A stretch of DNA of 64,000 nucleotides, from the NCBI GenBank assembly GCA_029945375.1, contig CM057060.1, positions 1,736,001-1,800,000 of the forward strand, read 5' to 3'. Of the stretch, positions 1 through 13,050 are shown piece by piece. The position numbers and the translations under genes are program-made. Every line of letters begins with the position of its first letter. The first letter of the stretch is position 1. This DNA is from Agaricus subrufescens (lineage: Eukaryota; Basidiomycota; Agaricomycetes; Agaricales; Agaricaceae). A model generated the notes under the pieces. That model saw only the letters and a program-made list of their open reading frames with translations, did no database searches and was not told the origin of the DNA.

Positions 1-21
1 TCCTGACATCTATCACCTCAG

Positions 22-1337
22 CAAGTAAATCGGCTTGCAATCTCACCTGAGTACACAAGTGCACACTAGCTCTGTCCGGCGGTCCGCTGATTCGCTCTTT
101 AGTAAACGTCTCTTGGCAGCTGCTATTCACAAAAAGGTCAACATATACGAAATTGCGAGTACAGCGAATGAACCAGTATAAACTTTATTATCCAGCAAAG
201 GACAAACATCTGACGCCGTTCGTTAGCTTGTGACCTTCGAGGGACACACCATGAATGTTACTGCAGTCTCGTTTCATAATGAAGGCAAATGGTTGGTCAC
301 CGGCAGTGAAGACGGCTCAATAAGGATCTGGGATCTACGGTGCATTATTATCAATATAGAATTCAATTGGGAGCTCGTTTCTGAAATACAAATCCTAGAA
401 GTTCCTCGCTGCATCGTATCTATGACAATGGAGCTCCCGGTACATATCTTCTTCAGCTTTTCTCAGCAGGGACCTCACTATTTTACTGTCAAGTCAACGA
501 TGTTGTCATTCATCCGAATCAGGGAGAATTGATATCTTGTGATCAAGCAGGCAGCATCAAGCAGTGGGATCTGTCGGATAACACCTGTTCACATGAGCTG
601 GTAGCGCCTTCACTGCATTCTTTGAATATTGACTGATCGTTTTTGAGATCATAGACCCCAGCAGCTGACGTCCCGATTCGTTCAGTCACCTTGGCTTCCG
701 ACGGCTCATGTCTTGTGGCCGGGAACAACAAAGTAAGACATCATAACGTTTGAAACATCCGTATTGGTCATTTTAATATACCTGTGTAGGGTCGATGTTA
801 TGTCTGGAGGATTAACGACGAACATACCGGTTTACCACGATTTCAAGCTGTGACGCGGTTCCAGGCGCATAATAAATACCTGACCCGCTGCTTGCTAAGT
901 CCAGATGCAAGGTTACATATTCCACCCATCAACAATAATCAAACCTTCTCTCACATATTCATTCAAGATATCTCGCTACTTGCTCTGCAGATACCACCGT
1001 CAAAATATGGGCAATCCTTGGAAATTACGAGTTTAGAATGGAGAAGACATTGACGGGTCACCAAAGATGGGTATGGGATTGTGCGTTTAGTGCGGATTCA
1101 GCCTACTTGGTGACAGGTTCGTGGTTATGTATACTTATGCTTTTGCTCCTTCACTCATGTTTGGGACTCTAGCGTCATCCGACCATACAGCACGTTTGTG
1201 GGAGATGTCTTCGGGAGAAACTGTTAGGCAGTACAATGGACACCATAAAGGTTGAGTACTGTCTTTTCTTGTTAACTCTGCTTACCCTGCCATTTGTAGC
1301 TGCCGTTTGTTGTGCTTTACATGACGGTGCAGGTTAG
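22..1337 (+). CDS. LST8: LST8, WD40 subunit of the TOR kinase complexes (5' end outside window)
   Basis: Beta-propeller protein that binds the TOR kinase domain in TORC1 and TORC2. The visible part is 275 residues in ten exons: 22-50, 103-175, 227-339, 399-439, 494-600, 655-732, 790-911, 968-1116, 1173-1250 and 1300-1337. Spliced this way the protein reads continuously through LST8-specific stretches ([69 protein letters not shown]) and ends at a TAG just after the last blade, as in the family. WD or related dipeptides close the blades (IRIWDLR, IKQWDLS, ARLWEM). Introns are 50-60 nt. The first 21 bases are the end of an intron, so roughly the first 35-40 residues lie upstream. Family assignment is firm; exact splice sites are inferred from conservation. 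Confidence 0.93.
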
Positions 1338-2906
1338 GACTTTCAATGTTCATAGCACGTTTCCGTAAACCACTCGTGCAAGTCACTCTGAGGCTGGGTT
1401 TCCTGGAGGCATATTGTGATGTACGTAAGTACCTAATAAGAGAATGGTAGTCCTGGTGGCAAGGATCCTTTTTGCACAGCCTGTGGTCGAGGCCGTTGGT
1501 GATCTTTCGGGAACTTTAACAGTAATGAAGAGTTGGTAACTTTGGTAGCCAGTGCGGTTTCTCCACTCCTTTGACTCCAGTTTCAACTAGCGGGTTTCAA
1601 CTTTGAACTTCAGCTGCGGTGACACAGTTCTAATTCGGGATGTATCCTCTGTCACGGTATCGCCCCCGAATCGGACGCCGAGTCCCTAGTCTTCACTTGC
1701 AGTAAATGAAAGCCCCACAATTCAACACTTGTGATTCTGCCGACTCGAGAATACTACTGGATTTTCCTGCAACCTTATTACGTTGCTTCTCGTGATCGGA
1801 GGGTAGAAGCAAGCCTGACACTCCCGTATAGCATATTTGATGCATTCGATGCTCGTGTTAGGGGTGTAATGGACCTGAATGAAGTACACCGGACCGATTT
1901 ATTAGCCAAGCGAATCTTCATCTGGGCCCATGCAAAGGATTTGACCTCTACTGACGTTTTTGGCAAGACCGGGTGATTCGTTTATGTAGAACTCCTGCAC
2001 AGTGCATGTTGATATCCTTCGAGCCTGTCCAAACGACTCAGGCAATGGTCCTGTGCCGAACAAGTCGGCTCGGATGTTTGTCTCAACAACCTCGGACCCA
2101 TATCCGTGATGGAAGGTGAAGGAGAGAGTTGTTGTTTAGTACGTGTTCTATATTCATGAAACACGTATTGAAAGTTAACGTTGAAATACCACATATGAGT
2201 CTTCCGTTGATGCATTTAGTAGCATTGGGCCAACACCTCGTAGCGGAACTCTCATATGCCCTGTTCCAGAATCTGCACATTTGTTAGGTGCCAGTCCGTA
2301 CTCCGGGAAGATTTACTTAATCAGGCCTTTTACTGAATTGGAAGCCGGTGGACATGGGCCCAAGGAAAAAGAAAGCTTGGGTGAGGACATGTGTATTCGG
2401 ACAGAGAGAGGCCGTATGCCAGGATGTGACCCTACAATATCGCATAAATTCCGTAGGTATGCGGACTCGCCTTTCTCGGTGTCTTGTCTATTTATGGGTT
2501 TAGGTCCTCCTTACGGCATTGAAGGACGGGACTTCGGAACGACTCGGAGCCCATGTTTCACCCCCCTGTGTACTGGATTGTACGTTTAGTGACTAGTTGC
2601 GTGGGTGCTCACATTATAGATATAGATACAAGCAAGCGGGTCGCTCATAAAGCTCGCTGGAAGTCTCCCAGGACGGTATCAGGGTTTGGGCCTTGGTAGA
2701 TAAGAGTCCGTCGTCGGTCGGGTCATGTGGCAACATTCTTATCAACTTCCCATAAGTAGATATGCATATAAATTTGACATTACTTACGAACATGTTCCAT
2801 TGTACCCTTCTCCCCTCCACTTCGACAGTACTTTCTGTCGTCTTGTCTTATTTCTCCAAAGCGCACAGTTCTCGTATTCACATACCAACTTCGCCATTTT
2901 TAGTCC
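1338..2906. other. Intergenic region between LST8 and glutamate synthase, no gene recognised
   Basis: About 1.57 kb. Short open frames exist on the plus strand (1731-1976, 2281-2589) but their translations match no family I know, show no repeats or domains, and cannot be extended by plausible splicing. The last 150 bases before the GOGAT start are pyrimidine-rich (TTCTCCCCTCCAC-like stretches), as expected for a fungal promoter and 5' leader. The rest may be decayed sequence. Confidence 0.5.
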
Positions 2907-5900
2907 ATGACCGTCCCCCCTCTCCAGCATCATGCTGTCCCTACTTCTGATTTACCCCTTGTATCTGAGACCGCCTCATTAGAAAACATTGCTGGGTTTC
3001 ACGCAGTAAAACGCGATGAAAGCTCTTGGGCTGCTACACTCCCTGCTGATCAGGGGCTTTACAGTAATGTAAACGAAAAAGACTCGTGTGGTGTTGGCTT
3101 TATCTGCCACATCAAAGGTGAACGAAACCACAAGATAGTGTCTGATGCTCGCCAGCTATTGTGCGCCATGACTCACAGAGGCGCGACTGGAGCTGATAGC
3201 CGTGATGGTGATGGCGCGGGTGTGATGACCGGCATTCCTCACGAGTTTTTCAAACGGGAGGCGGAAATGGATATTGGTTGCGCTCTCCCGGAGCTTGGGG
3301 AATATGCTGTTGGAAATATTTTCTTCAAGAAGGATGACCCCGCTCAGCTGCAGGCGCAACAAGCCGTATTTGCAAAGATTGCCAATGACCTTGGCCTTCG
3401 CGTACTTGGCTGGCGAGAGGTACCTACTGATGGTACTATTCTCGGACCTGCCGCTAGCAGCAGAGAACCTACCATTCTACAACCTTTTGTAGTTCTTCGC
3501 AATCACTATGGTGATGGAAGTTCTAATCAATTTGGTACCTTTGATGCTCGTCACTTTGAGCGTCAACTGTATGTCCTTCGTAAGCATGCAACGCACCGTA
3601 TGTTCGTACTTTCCTTTGCACTGTATATTGGACCTACAAACTGAATTCTTTTCGTTCGATTAGCGGTCTCTCCAAAGGATTTTACATCTGTTCTTTGGCG
3701 TCAAAAAACATTGTCTATAAAGGCCAACTCTCCCCATCCCAAGTATACAACTACTACCATGATTTGAATCATGTTTTGTACAGATCACACTTCACATTGG
3801 TACATTCTCGTTTCTCTACAAATACTTTCCCGAGTTGGGATCGCGCCCAGCCTTTAAGATGGGCAGCCCACAATGGTAAGTGGCGCTGATAACAACATAT
3901 CATCTTGTCTTAATTTGAAAATTTCCTTTTCAGGCGAGATAAATACCGTACGGGGAAATAAGAATTGGATGCGTGCTCGTGAAGGTGTACTGTCATCACA
4001 ACACTTCGGAGATCAGTTGGATCTTCTCTATCCCATCATCGAAGCAGGTGGCTCTGATTCCGCTGCCTTCGATAACGTATTGGAACTTCTAGTTGTTAAC
4101 GGCGTCGTAACACTCCCCGAGGCCATCATGATGATGATACCTGAAGCTTGGCAGGGTAATGAGAACATGGAGTCAGAGAAGCGGGCATTTTACAATTGGG
4201 CGGCCTGCCTTCAGGAGCCGTGGGATGGCCCTGCACTCTTCACTTTCAGTGACGGTCGTTATTGTGGTGCCAACCTTGACCGAAATGGTCTTCGTCCATG
4301 TCGGTTCATAATTTCTAACGAAGATATCATGGTCTGTGCTTCTGAAGTTGGGGCACTTCACATTGCACCAGAAAAAGTAGTACAGAAGGGTCGTCTGAAA
4401 CCTGGTCGTATGCTATTGGTTGATACCTTGGAGGGACGTGTTGTCGACGACAGAGAGCTCAAGCATAATACCGCATCCAAGAAAGATTTTGCCTCTTGGG
4501 TCGAATCGCACGTTCTACAAGTGCCGAATATCATTAAGCGCGTTAGGCGCAGTCACATCCGGCTAGCACCCATCCTCGATGATTCTACTCTCAGCACTGA
4601 CCCGAAATTGCTTGCATTTGGTTACACATCGGAGCAGCTCAACCTTCTTATGCTTCCCATGATCGTCGATGGAAAGGAGGCTCTTGGATCAATGGGCAAT
4701 GACGCTCCGTTAGCGTGCATGGCCACACAGCCCCGTCTCATATATGATTATTTCCGCCAATTATTTGCACAGGTCACTAATCCACCTATCGATTCTATAC
4801 GGGAGAGCATTGTGATGTCCCTCGAGGCTTACGTTGGGCCTGAAGGTAATCTGCTTGATATGAAGCCTGAGCAGTGCCATCGTATCCTCCTCCCCTCCCC
4901 TATTATTTCGATTGAAGAAATGAATGCTATGAAGAACCTCAAGTCTGCTTACATCACTTGGCCGTCTCGTACCATCGACATAACGTTCCCCAAGGCCGAA
5001 GGTCTTCCTGGCTACAAAGCTGCTTTGGAGCGCGTCTGCAACGAGGCGACGCAAGCTATAGACGACGGGGTCAAAGTCCTCATTCTGAGCGACCGAGCCA
5101 TTGGCCCCGACCGTGTTCCCCTTTCTGGATTGATTGCCTGTGGTGGGGTCCACCATCATTTGACGTCTCAAAAGAAGCGTGCTAAGGTTGCTCTTATGGT
5201 CGAAACTGCCGAAGCTCGCGAGGTTCACCACCTCTGTGTTCTGGTGGGTTATGGGGCTGACGCTGTATGTCCCTGGCTAGCAATAGAGTCAATTCACAAA
5301 GTTGTTCGTGAGGGCCTGTGAGTGACATCTAATTTCCTCTGGCCTCCTTGCTGATGAGTCGGATATAGCGTGAAATCAGAATCCTCTATTGAGGCGCTTT
5401 TCAAAAATTATCGTTACTCGGTTGATAATGGCATTCTCAAAGTTATGTCTAAAATGGGGATCTCCACACTCCAATCATACAAGGGTGCCCAGATATTCGA
5501 GATCTTAGGGCTACACAACGAGGTCGTTGACAAGTGCTTCATCGGCTCTGCTAGTCGAATCAAGGGCGCTACTTTCGATTTGCTGGCCATGGATGCATTT
5601 GAACTCCATGAACGAGGATGGCCCAGCAGAGAAACCATACTTCCTCCCGGTATGCCGGAATCTGGTGAATATCATTGGCGTGACGGTGGAGAGGCCCATA
5701 TCAACGACCCTTCTGGTATTGCAAACCTTCAAGATGCTGTTCGCGAAAAAAACCAGACTGCCTACGATTCATATGCACGCAATGCCAACGAACAGACGAG
5801 CAGGGTCCATCTTCGTGGTATACTTGATTTTCGTTACGAAAACGCTGCCGCTATTCCTATTGAACAAGTCGAGCCTTGGAACGAAATTGTCCGTCGCTTC

Positions 5901-8900
5901 GTCACCGGTGCCATGTCTTATGGTTCCATCTCGATGGAGGCTCATACTACCCTTGCCATCGCAATGAACCGACTGAGTGGAAAATCTAACACAGGTGAAG
6001 GAGGTGAGGACGCTGAGCGTTCTCAAGTGCTTCCCAATGGTGATACTATGCGCTCGGCGATTAAGCAAGTCGCTTCTGGTCGTTTTGGGGTTACTTCCAA
6101 CTACTTGGCTGACGCTGATGAACTTCAAATAAAGATGGCTCAAGGAGCAAAACCTGGAGAAGGTGGTGAACTTCCTGGCCATAAGGTGTCGACTTCTATA
6201 GCTCGCACTCGGCACTCCACGGCCGGTGTGGGATTGATTTCTCCCCCTCCACATCACGACATCTATTCAATCGAGGACCTCAAGCAACTCATTTATGATT
6301 TAAAGTGCTCGAACCCACGATCTCGCGTCTCTGTTAAACTTGTGTCGGAAGTTGGAGTTGGTATTGTGGCTAGTGGTGTTGCTAAGGCTAAGGCTGATCA
6401 TATTCTAATATCTGCTCATGATGGTGGGACTGGTGCTTCCCGATGGACGAGTATCAAATACGCTGGTCTTCCTTGGGAGCTTGGTCTTGCGGAAACTCAT
6501 CAGACCCTTGTTCTCAACGACTTGCGCGGTCGTGTAACCGTTCAGACAGATGGACAGATTCGGACAGGTAGAGATATTGCAATCGCCTGTCTACTTGGTG
6601 CTGAGGAATGGGGTTTCGCTACTACGCCACTAATCGCTATGGGTTGTATCATGATGAGAAAATGCCATCGTACGTGACATATCTACTGAACTAAACTTGA
6701 AGGTCTAATAATCTTTCCAGTCAATACATGCCCTGTAGGTATCGCTACACAAGATCCTCAGCTTCGTGCGAAGTTCGCGGGCCAACCTGAGCAAGTCATC
6801 AACTTCTTCTACTATCTTGCCGAAGACCTTCGCGCTATAATGGCCAAGCTTGGTTTCCGCACCATTGATGAAATGGTCGGCAGAGCTGACATGCTAAAGG
6901 TCAATGAACAATTACGCACCCCTAAGACTGCGTATCTTGATCTATCGGCCATTCTCAAGCCAGCATGGCAGATGCGCCCTGGCGCTGCCACTCATCGCGT
7001 TCGCCAACAAGACCACAAGCTTTATATTCGCCTTGATAACAAGTTCATAGATGAGGCTGAACCTGCCCTGACTAAGGGCCTTCCTGTGCACATTGAGTGC
7101 AACGTGACCAACACTGATCGCGCCCTTGGAACATCTCTCTCTTACCGCATTTCCAAGCTTTATGGTGAAGAAGGGCTCCCGAAGGATACCATCCACATTC
7201 GCATGCAGGGGTCTGCTGGACAGTCTTGTGGCGCTTTCCTTGCCCCAGGTATCACCATTGAGTTGGAGGGCGATGCCAATGATTACGTTGGAAAGGGCCT
7301 TTCCGGTGGAAGACTCATTGTCTATCCTCCAAGACAGTCGACATTCAAAGCCGAAGAGAATATCATAATTGGGAACGTCTGTCTATACGGAGCCACTTCC
7401 GGTGAAGCGTTCATCCGCGGAATTGCTGCAGAGCGTTTTGCTGTGCGTAATTCAGGTGCTAACGCCGTCGTAGAAGGCTGCGGTGATCATGGTTGCGAGT
7501 ATATGACTGGTGGCCGTGTCGTTGTCCTTGGTTTCACTGGACGAAATTTTGCCGCTGGAATGAGTGGGGGCATTGCATATGTTCTAGATATGGCTCATAC
7601 TTTCACTTCGAAGGTAAATATGGAAATGGTTGAGCTAGGCAAGGTAACAGATCCCCGCGAAATTGCTGCTCTGCGCAGCCTGATCGAAGACCACCGTCAC
7701 TATACTGGATCCGAAATTGCGGATCGTGTTCTTCACGACTTCCACCACATTCTTCCTCTATTCGTTCGGGTAATGCCTTTAGATTATAAGCGAGTGTTAG
7801 AGGAGCAGGCAGTCCGCGAAAAGGAGGAGAAACAGCGTCTCAGTGTTATCGATCTTGTTCCATCTCGAACAGCCAGTCAGGTCGATCTGGCATCTGAAGC
7901 TCTTGAAGACATTCTGTTGCACAAAACGCAATCCTCCGCTCTTGTACCTAAACCCCGCCATGAACCATCTGTAACTGATCTCGAAGATTCCCTCGTTGAT
8001 GAATCTACAAACAAGAAGCGTCTCGATAAACTCGATAAGCTGCGGGGCTTTATGAAGTACAAGCGCCTTGGAGAAGCCTACCGCCCACCTCGTAAGCGGG
8101 TCAAAGATTGGAAGGAAATTACTGGACGCCTAACTGAAGGCGAACTCAAATATCAATCTGCTCGCTGCATGGATTGTGGTGTTCCATTCTGTCAGTCAGA
8201 TACTGGTTGTCCTATTTCCAACATCATTCCCAAATGGAATGATCTGGTATTCAAGGGACAATGGCAAGATGCTCTCAACCGTCTCTTGATGACCAATAAC
8301 TTCCCCGAGTTCACAGGCCGTGTTTGTCCAGCTCCTTGTGAAGGCGCCTGTGTCCTAGGGATTAATGAACAACCTGTAGGTATCAAGAGCATTGAATGTG
8401 CCATAATCGATAAGGTACATATTAATCTCTGTTATTAATCATTCGAGCTTATAATATGTTACATCTGTGCACAGGGCTTTGAAATGGGTTGGATGGCGCC
8501 ACGTCTGCCAGAGTGCAGGACCGGAAAGAGTGTCGCTATCATTGGCTCTGGCCCCTCGGGCCTTGCATGTGCTGACCAACTAAATAAGGCCGGACATTGG
8601 GTTACAGTGTACGACCGCAACGATCGCATGGGAGGTCTTCTCATGTACGGAATTCCAAAGTATGTCTCATTTGATCTCCGATTATGCAGTGATTAAAAAT
8701 GCTTTTTTAGCATGAAACTTGACAAAAGCATTGTGCAGAGACGTATTGATCTTATGGCCGCCGAAGGCATTGTCCGTATCGCTTCTTATTCGGTCTACTC
8801 ATCACTGAAGACTTTTTTTTAGACTTTCGTTCCCAATGCACACGTCGGCGTCAATGTGGACGTCAATGAACTACGTAATGATTTTGACGCTGTTGTCGTT

Positions 8901-10113
8901 TGTACTGGTGCCACTTGGCCCCGCGACCTCAAAATTCCAAACCGAAATGCTAATGGCATTCATTTCGCGATGGAGTATCTCCAGGTATGAAGGGCTACTG
9001 CAATTTAAGGCTGTCATCTCAATGTTTCATGCAGCTGAATACGAAGTCATTATTGGACTCGGAACTCCAAGATGATTCGTACATCAACGCTAGAGGCAAG
9101 GATGTTATTGTCGTCGGTGGCGGAGATACTGGTAATGATTGTATTGGTACCGCAATGCGCCATGGTGCTAAGTCCGTGGTCAATTTTGAGCTGCTTCCTA
9201 AGCCATCTGCATCACGCAGCCGTGATAATCCTTGGCCGCAATGGCCCCGGTAAGATGAATTACTCATGATTTCTGGCCCCTACTGATAATCTGTTTAGCA
9301 TTTTCCGAGCGGACTACGGTCACATCGAAGTAGCTGCGCATTTCGGCAATGGTCAGTAACCCTGAACTAGACATCGCTGGCACCTTTTGAAACATAGGCT
9401 AGATCCTCGTGAATATTGTATTTCTACCAAGGACTTTGTCGTCGATGAGGATAACAATCTTGCTGGATTGAACACCGGTGCATACTCAAAATCTATCTTT
9501 CCTGTCATGAGAAAAACTAATGTGATACATCCGATTAGTCCGTGTCGAGTGGACGAAAGACAGTGTTGGTCGCTGGAAAATGGAGGAAGTTCCCGGATCA
9601 GAGAAGTTCTTCCCTGCTCAGCTCGTTTTCCTTGCCCTCGGCTTCATGGGCCCCGAGGCCAATGTTGTCAAGGAGCTAGGCCTCAAGCAAGACGCCCGTT
9701 CAAACATCCAAACACCTCCTAAGGTATGTGGCCATCATATGAATTAATGTTGATTTTCATTAAAACAACGTATATTAGAAATACTGCACAAATGTTGAAG
9801 GCGTATTCGCCGCGGGTGACTGCAGACGCGGTCAATCTCTGATTGTTTGGGGCATTAAGTTAGTCTCTTCTATTCGTTTTAAACTAGAAAACGTGTTTAA
9901 TTGTGATCTTATAGTGAGGGGCGTGGTGCTGCTGCTGAAGTCGATGCTCATTTGAATGGTTCAACAAGGTTGCCGCGTGTAGGAGGTATTAAGACACGGG
10001 TCAGTAGCGATTTGCTTTCTGTTTCAAGACATGAGCTAAAACTCTGGTAGACCTTTGTCCCGCCTCCGAGTAAAATTACACAAAATGGCCATGCCGTTGA
10101 AGTAGAGGCTTGA
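2907..10113 (+). CDS. GLT1: NADH-dependent glutamate synthase (GOGAT), single-chain fungal type
   Basis: Makes two glutamates from glutamine and 2-oxoglutarate with NADH; with glutamine synthetase it forms the ammonium assimilation cycle. Fifteen exons (2907-3601, 3664-3875, 3934-5317, 5369-6669, 6721-8414, 8475-8659, 8711-8771, 8823-8984, 9035-9249, 9299-9351, 9403-9477, 9539-9723, 9779-9858, 9915-9999, 10051-10113) give 2149 residues, the normal length. A 60-residue propeptide precedes Cys61 of EKDS-CGVGF, the N-terminal nucleophile of the class II glutaminase. The FMN and synthase domain carries the 3Fe-4S cysteines in [17 protein letters not shown]. The small-subunit part has two cysteine clusters ([25 protein letters not shown]) and two Rossmann motifs ([23 protein letters not shown]). 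Intron 1 uses the donor AT/GTTCGT, chosen because it restores HRIGLSKGF. Confidence 0.97.
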
Positions 10114-10327
10114 AAGCTAATCGGAAAACTAAGAGTGTTTGGTATCATCATATTATCACGAACTCTTTACATGCTACATCTTTTCACGATATCTGTTCCC
10201 ATTACCATGTACGAATGCTTGTTCTTGTGAATCACTGTCACGAACGAACGATAATGAATGTAATGATTTGCTGTCTGAGAAGGGATGTGCAGTTGATTTG
10301 AAAGTGCTTAACATTAAGTAAATTATT

Positions 10328-12060
10328 CTATCCAAAAAGTCTAAACACAGATGAGCGCTCTTGTACATCCCTGCTCTTTCCACGAATGGCCCAAATACCC
10401 CAATTAGTCTTGACCATAACACGGGGATCAAAATCTGCGATCTCCCACTTTTCGCTACCGAAAGAATTTGGACCGGGTGTGATGACCCATTCAAACTCAC
10501 CAGCGACTTGTGGGGCGCTGGAGAGGGAGCGAACATCACGCTCAACGTCGGTTGGCGAAAAGCCAGTGACAAAGACCGAGCATTTACTAGCAAGGAGCAT
10601 GGGCAGGACCGGGCCCCACTCAGTTGGGGACGCAATTTGCAATTGGGGCTGACCATTCTCGTCCACGGAGTCTGGAGATGGGAACCCAAACCCAGGAGAA
10701 AACATAAAGAAAACGTCACTATAGGGATCCAAGGTGTGTTGGAACTGGGCGTGAACGTCAGCATACTTGGCCTGCATACCGGTAATGGTGAGCTGGGGAG
10801 TATATGGGACTGTGTAAGACGGAACGCCATATCGTTGTAGTGAATCTCTTGTGCGGTTGAAACGAGCGATAGGAGCTGGTGTGGGTGGCTCGTACACGTT
10901 TGGCAGATACTCGGACTTCTTTTCCGCCACTTCCTTTTCAAGCCCAGTATCTGGATTTTCACTCGACTCGTCCTTGGAGCTTGCCGCGTTATTGGAAGGG
11001 GCCGAAGTTGCACCGGCGGTCGTACCGGCTGTGTCACTGGTCGGAGGTTTGGGCAATGAAACCTGTGGTCCAATAAAGAAAAGATGGAAGTGTGTGGAGG
11101 GGAAGAGCATGGTCAACTGCTCCCATACGTGAGGCGGCAAAGACGACTCAGCGCGTGCTCCAAGAACGAACACGCGCACTTGAGGCTTGCCTACAGCTGC
11201 TTCCTCGGTTTCCGGTGCACCAGGCTCAACATGTAGGGTACTTCTCAGTGCTGTAGAGTTTCGAATAACGGTACAGTCAACAAACAGCCTATTTCCCTTC
11301 ACTCCAGAACACCTCACCTGCAAGTGATCTGCTCCCTTCTGGAGTAAGCCTTTGATTATTCAGCGTCAGATTGCTGTACTGGTGCAAAGCGCTACCGATT
11401 GTGATGGGGTATGTGAGAAGTTTACTAGCATGTCGACGCGACCTCTCGGTATCCATAGAGTTGAATCCTCGAGTATACCAAAATACGTCCCAGTTCGCAA
11501 AAGAGATGGCTTCCTCAAAACCCTGTGGGCCTGCAACAGTACCAAAGATAACTTTAGTCAGTCTTCCGGTGAAGGCTAAATACGATTCGCTTACCCGGCA
11601 ACTCGAACTCGTGAAGGCGCCTACCACTCCTCAAGTCATGCTCATCTTCGTTAGCTTCCCGAAGACGATGACAATACTTTTGGTGCTCTGTATCTGCCTT
11701 CCAATGTTCCTCTGAGCAATGGGTCGGCCAACCGCAATCCGGACACTCGAACTTGACCGCGCGGGGTTGCGCTTGCGTGTGAGCGTGAACATGGGTATGC
11801 GAGCCTGCACAGACTGGACAGGGAGCAAGTTGTTGAATAGCCTCTCCTCTGGCGCGCACCGCAGGGAACGGTGACTTGGAGAAGGGATGGAAGAGATTGT
11901 CTTCGGTTAGGACGGGGGAGGGTGAGGACGAAGCGACGGGTTGTGGCTTTTTCTTAAGAAAAGTAAATATTAGTCTGCGATGGCATGTATTGGGCACATT
12001 CCGGGGAAAAGAAAGACCAGGAGAGCGGAACAGCAGCGGCCGCGTCCGGGGCAGGAGCAT
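10328..12060 (-). CDS. MSS51: MSS51-like mitochondrial COX1 translation activator
   Basis: Three exons on the minus strand (12060-11595, 11530-11318, 11250-10328) encode 533 residues. The N-terminus is basic and mitochondrial-targeting-like. A MYND-like zinc knuckle follows, with Cys81, Cys84, Cys106, Cys109, Cys115 and Cys130 visible in CPVC, FECPDCGWPTHC and HQKYC. NEDEHDLRSGR and the EFELPG block then match the Mss51 core, and the long C-terminal domain (SPGFGFPSP, WEIADFDPRVMVKTNWGIWA) is that of the Mss51 family. In yeast Mss51 activates translation of COX1 mRNA and assembly of cytochrome oxidase; transfer of that role here is inference. It is divergent from HIS3, with 88 bp between start codons. 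A low-complexity Ser/Ala/Thr insert interrupts the C-terminal domain. Confidence 0.88.
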
Positions 12061-12148
12061 TAGAAAACTGGAAAAGCAGGGTCATCCCGCGTCTCTCTCC
12101 TTGTTGTCGCCTGTTGTCCAGCGCCCTCCGTCCTCTTTCCCCGCTCTC
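12061..12148. promoter_or_regulatory. 88-bp shared promoter and leaders of MSS51 and HIS3
   Basis: The start codons of the divergent MSS51-like (12060, minus) and HIS3 (12149, plus) genes are 88 bp apart, so both 5' leaders and core promoters must lie here or overlap the first exons. The HIS3 side is a C/T-rich tract, a common fungal initiator context. I see no convincing TATA box. Confidence 0.5.
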
Positions 12149-12988
12149 ATGGCCGCGCCCCGCCAGGCATCCGTCTCCCGGAAAACGAACGAAACAGAAA
12201 TTGAGGTTTCCATTGACCTAGATGTTGGCTCCAATCCAAGCGTGAAACAAACAATCGAAGTTTCTACCGGCATCGGGTTTTTAGATCACGTAGGTCACAG
12301 TGAACCATTCTGCGGCGAGTGTTTATCGCAGTCCTCCAGATGTACTCCGCTTTGGCAAAACATAGCGGGATGTCCTTGACCATGAAGTGTAAAGGCGATC
12401 TCTGGATTGATGACCACCATACTGCAGATAAGTATTAGATTTCCAAGTCTTAGATTATGGGTTATCCAACCACTGCCGTAAGCACAGGACAGCGCCATTG
12501 CGCTGGGCACTGCTTTTAAGCAAGCTCTCGGTGAGGTGCGCGGCATTAGACGATACGGAACTGGTTTTGCTCCTTTGGACGAGGTCAATACCTTTGGACC
12601 TTTCCCCTATTTCGATATCATGAGGTTCATAATTTATTCTTTCCTCAGGCACTTTCACGTGTGGTCATCGATATCTGCTCTCGACCCTACTGCGTCACTG
12701 ATCTTGGCCTCAAGCGTGAAAAAATTGGTGACCTTTCCACGGAAATGATCCCCCATATTTTCTACTCGTTCGCCATTGCATCTGGTGTGACTCTCCATGT
12801 CGACGTCCTGAGAGGTGAAAATGACCACCATCGGTATGTCTGATAAAGCCCGACAACGACAGCCCCACCTCTCATTCATATCTCTGCTCAGGTCAGAATC
12901 TGCTTTCAAGGCTTTGGCTCTAGCAATTCGACAAGCCATCGAGCGGACAGGTAGTAACGAGGTTCCCAGTACAAAAGGGGTTCTATAG
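12149..12988 (+). CDS. HIS3: Imidazoleglycerol-phosphate dehydratase (histidine biosynthesis)
   Basis: Catalyses the sixth step of histidine synthesis, dehydrating imidazole-glycerol-3-phosphate to the acetol phosphate. Five exons (12149-12289, 12340-12427, 12486-12583, 12649-12833, 12892-12988) give 202 residues against 220 in yeast. The conserved path is clear: [89 protein letters not shown] and PSTKGVL at the end. The two histidine-rich motifs (DHHTAED, NDHHRSES) are the Mn-binding sites. Intron 2 (12428-12485) begins ATAAGT and ends CAC; no GT-AG or GC-AG choice restores the TAED reading frame and residues, so an AT-AC intron is required. The convergent M13 peptidase gene ends only 62 bp downstream. 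Confidence 0.93.
12428..12485 (+). other. Predicted AT-AC intron in HIS3
   Basis: The 58-nt intron has 5' ATAAGT and 3' GCAC, with the flanking exon context CTGCAG/ATAAGT and GCAC/AGGAC. Joining these gives codon GAG and the invariant HHTAED motif. The ATAAGT donor resembles U2-type (not U12-type ATATCC) AT-AC introns. Length matches neighbouring introns (50-65 nt). Confidence 0.75.
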
Positions 12989-13050
12989 TATAATTTAACC
13001 AGTCCTATCTGCTTAATACATATCCACAAGAAAGTGGGCAGCTACAGCGT

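Noticed and set aside
1731..2589. Short plus-strand frames between LST8 and GOGAT
   Set aside because: No homology, no splice partners, no codon or domain evidence.
12421..12490. GT-AG or GC-AG alternatives for HIS3 intron 2
   Set aside because: The only GT nearby (after GATAA) is in the wrong phase, and a GC donor at ACT/GCAGAT deletes the conserved Ala-Glu of HHTAED.
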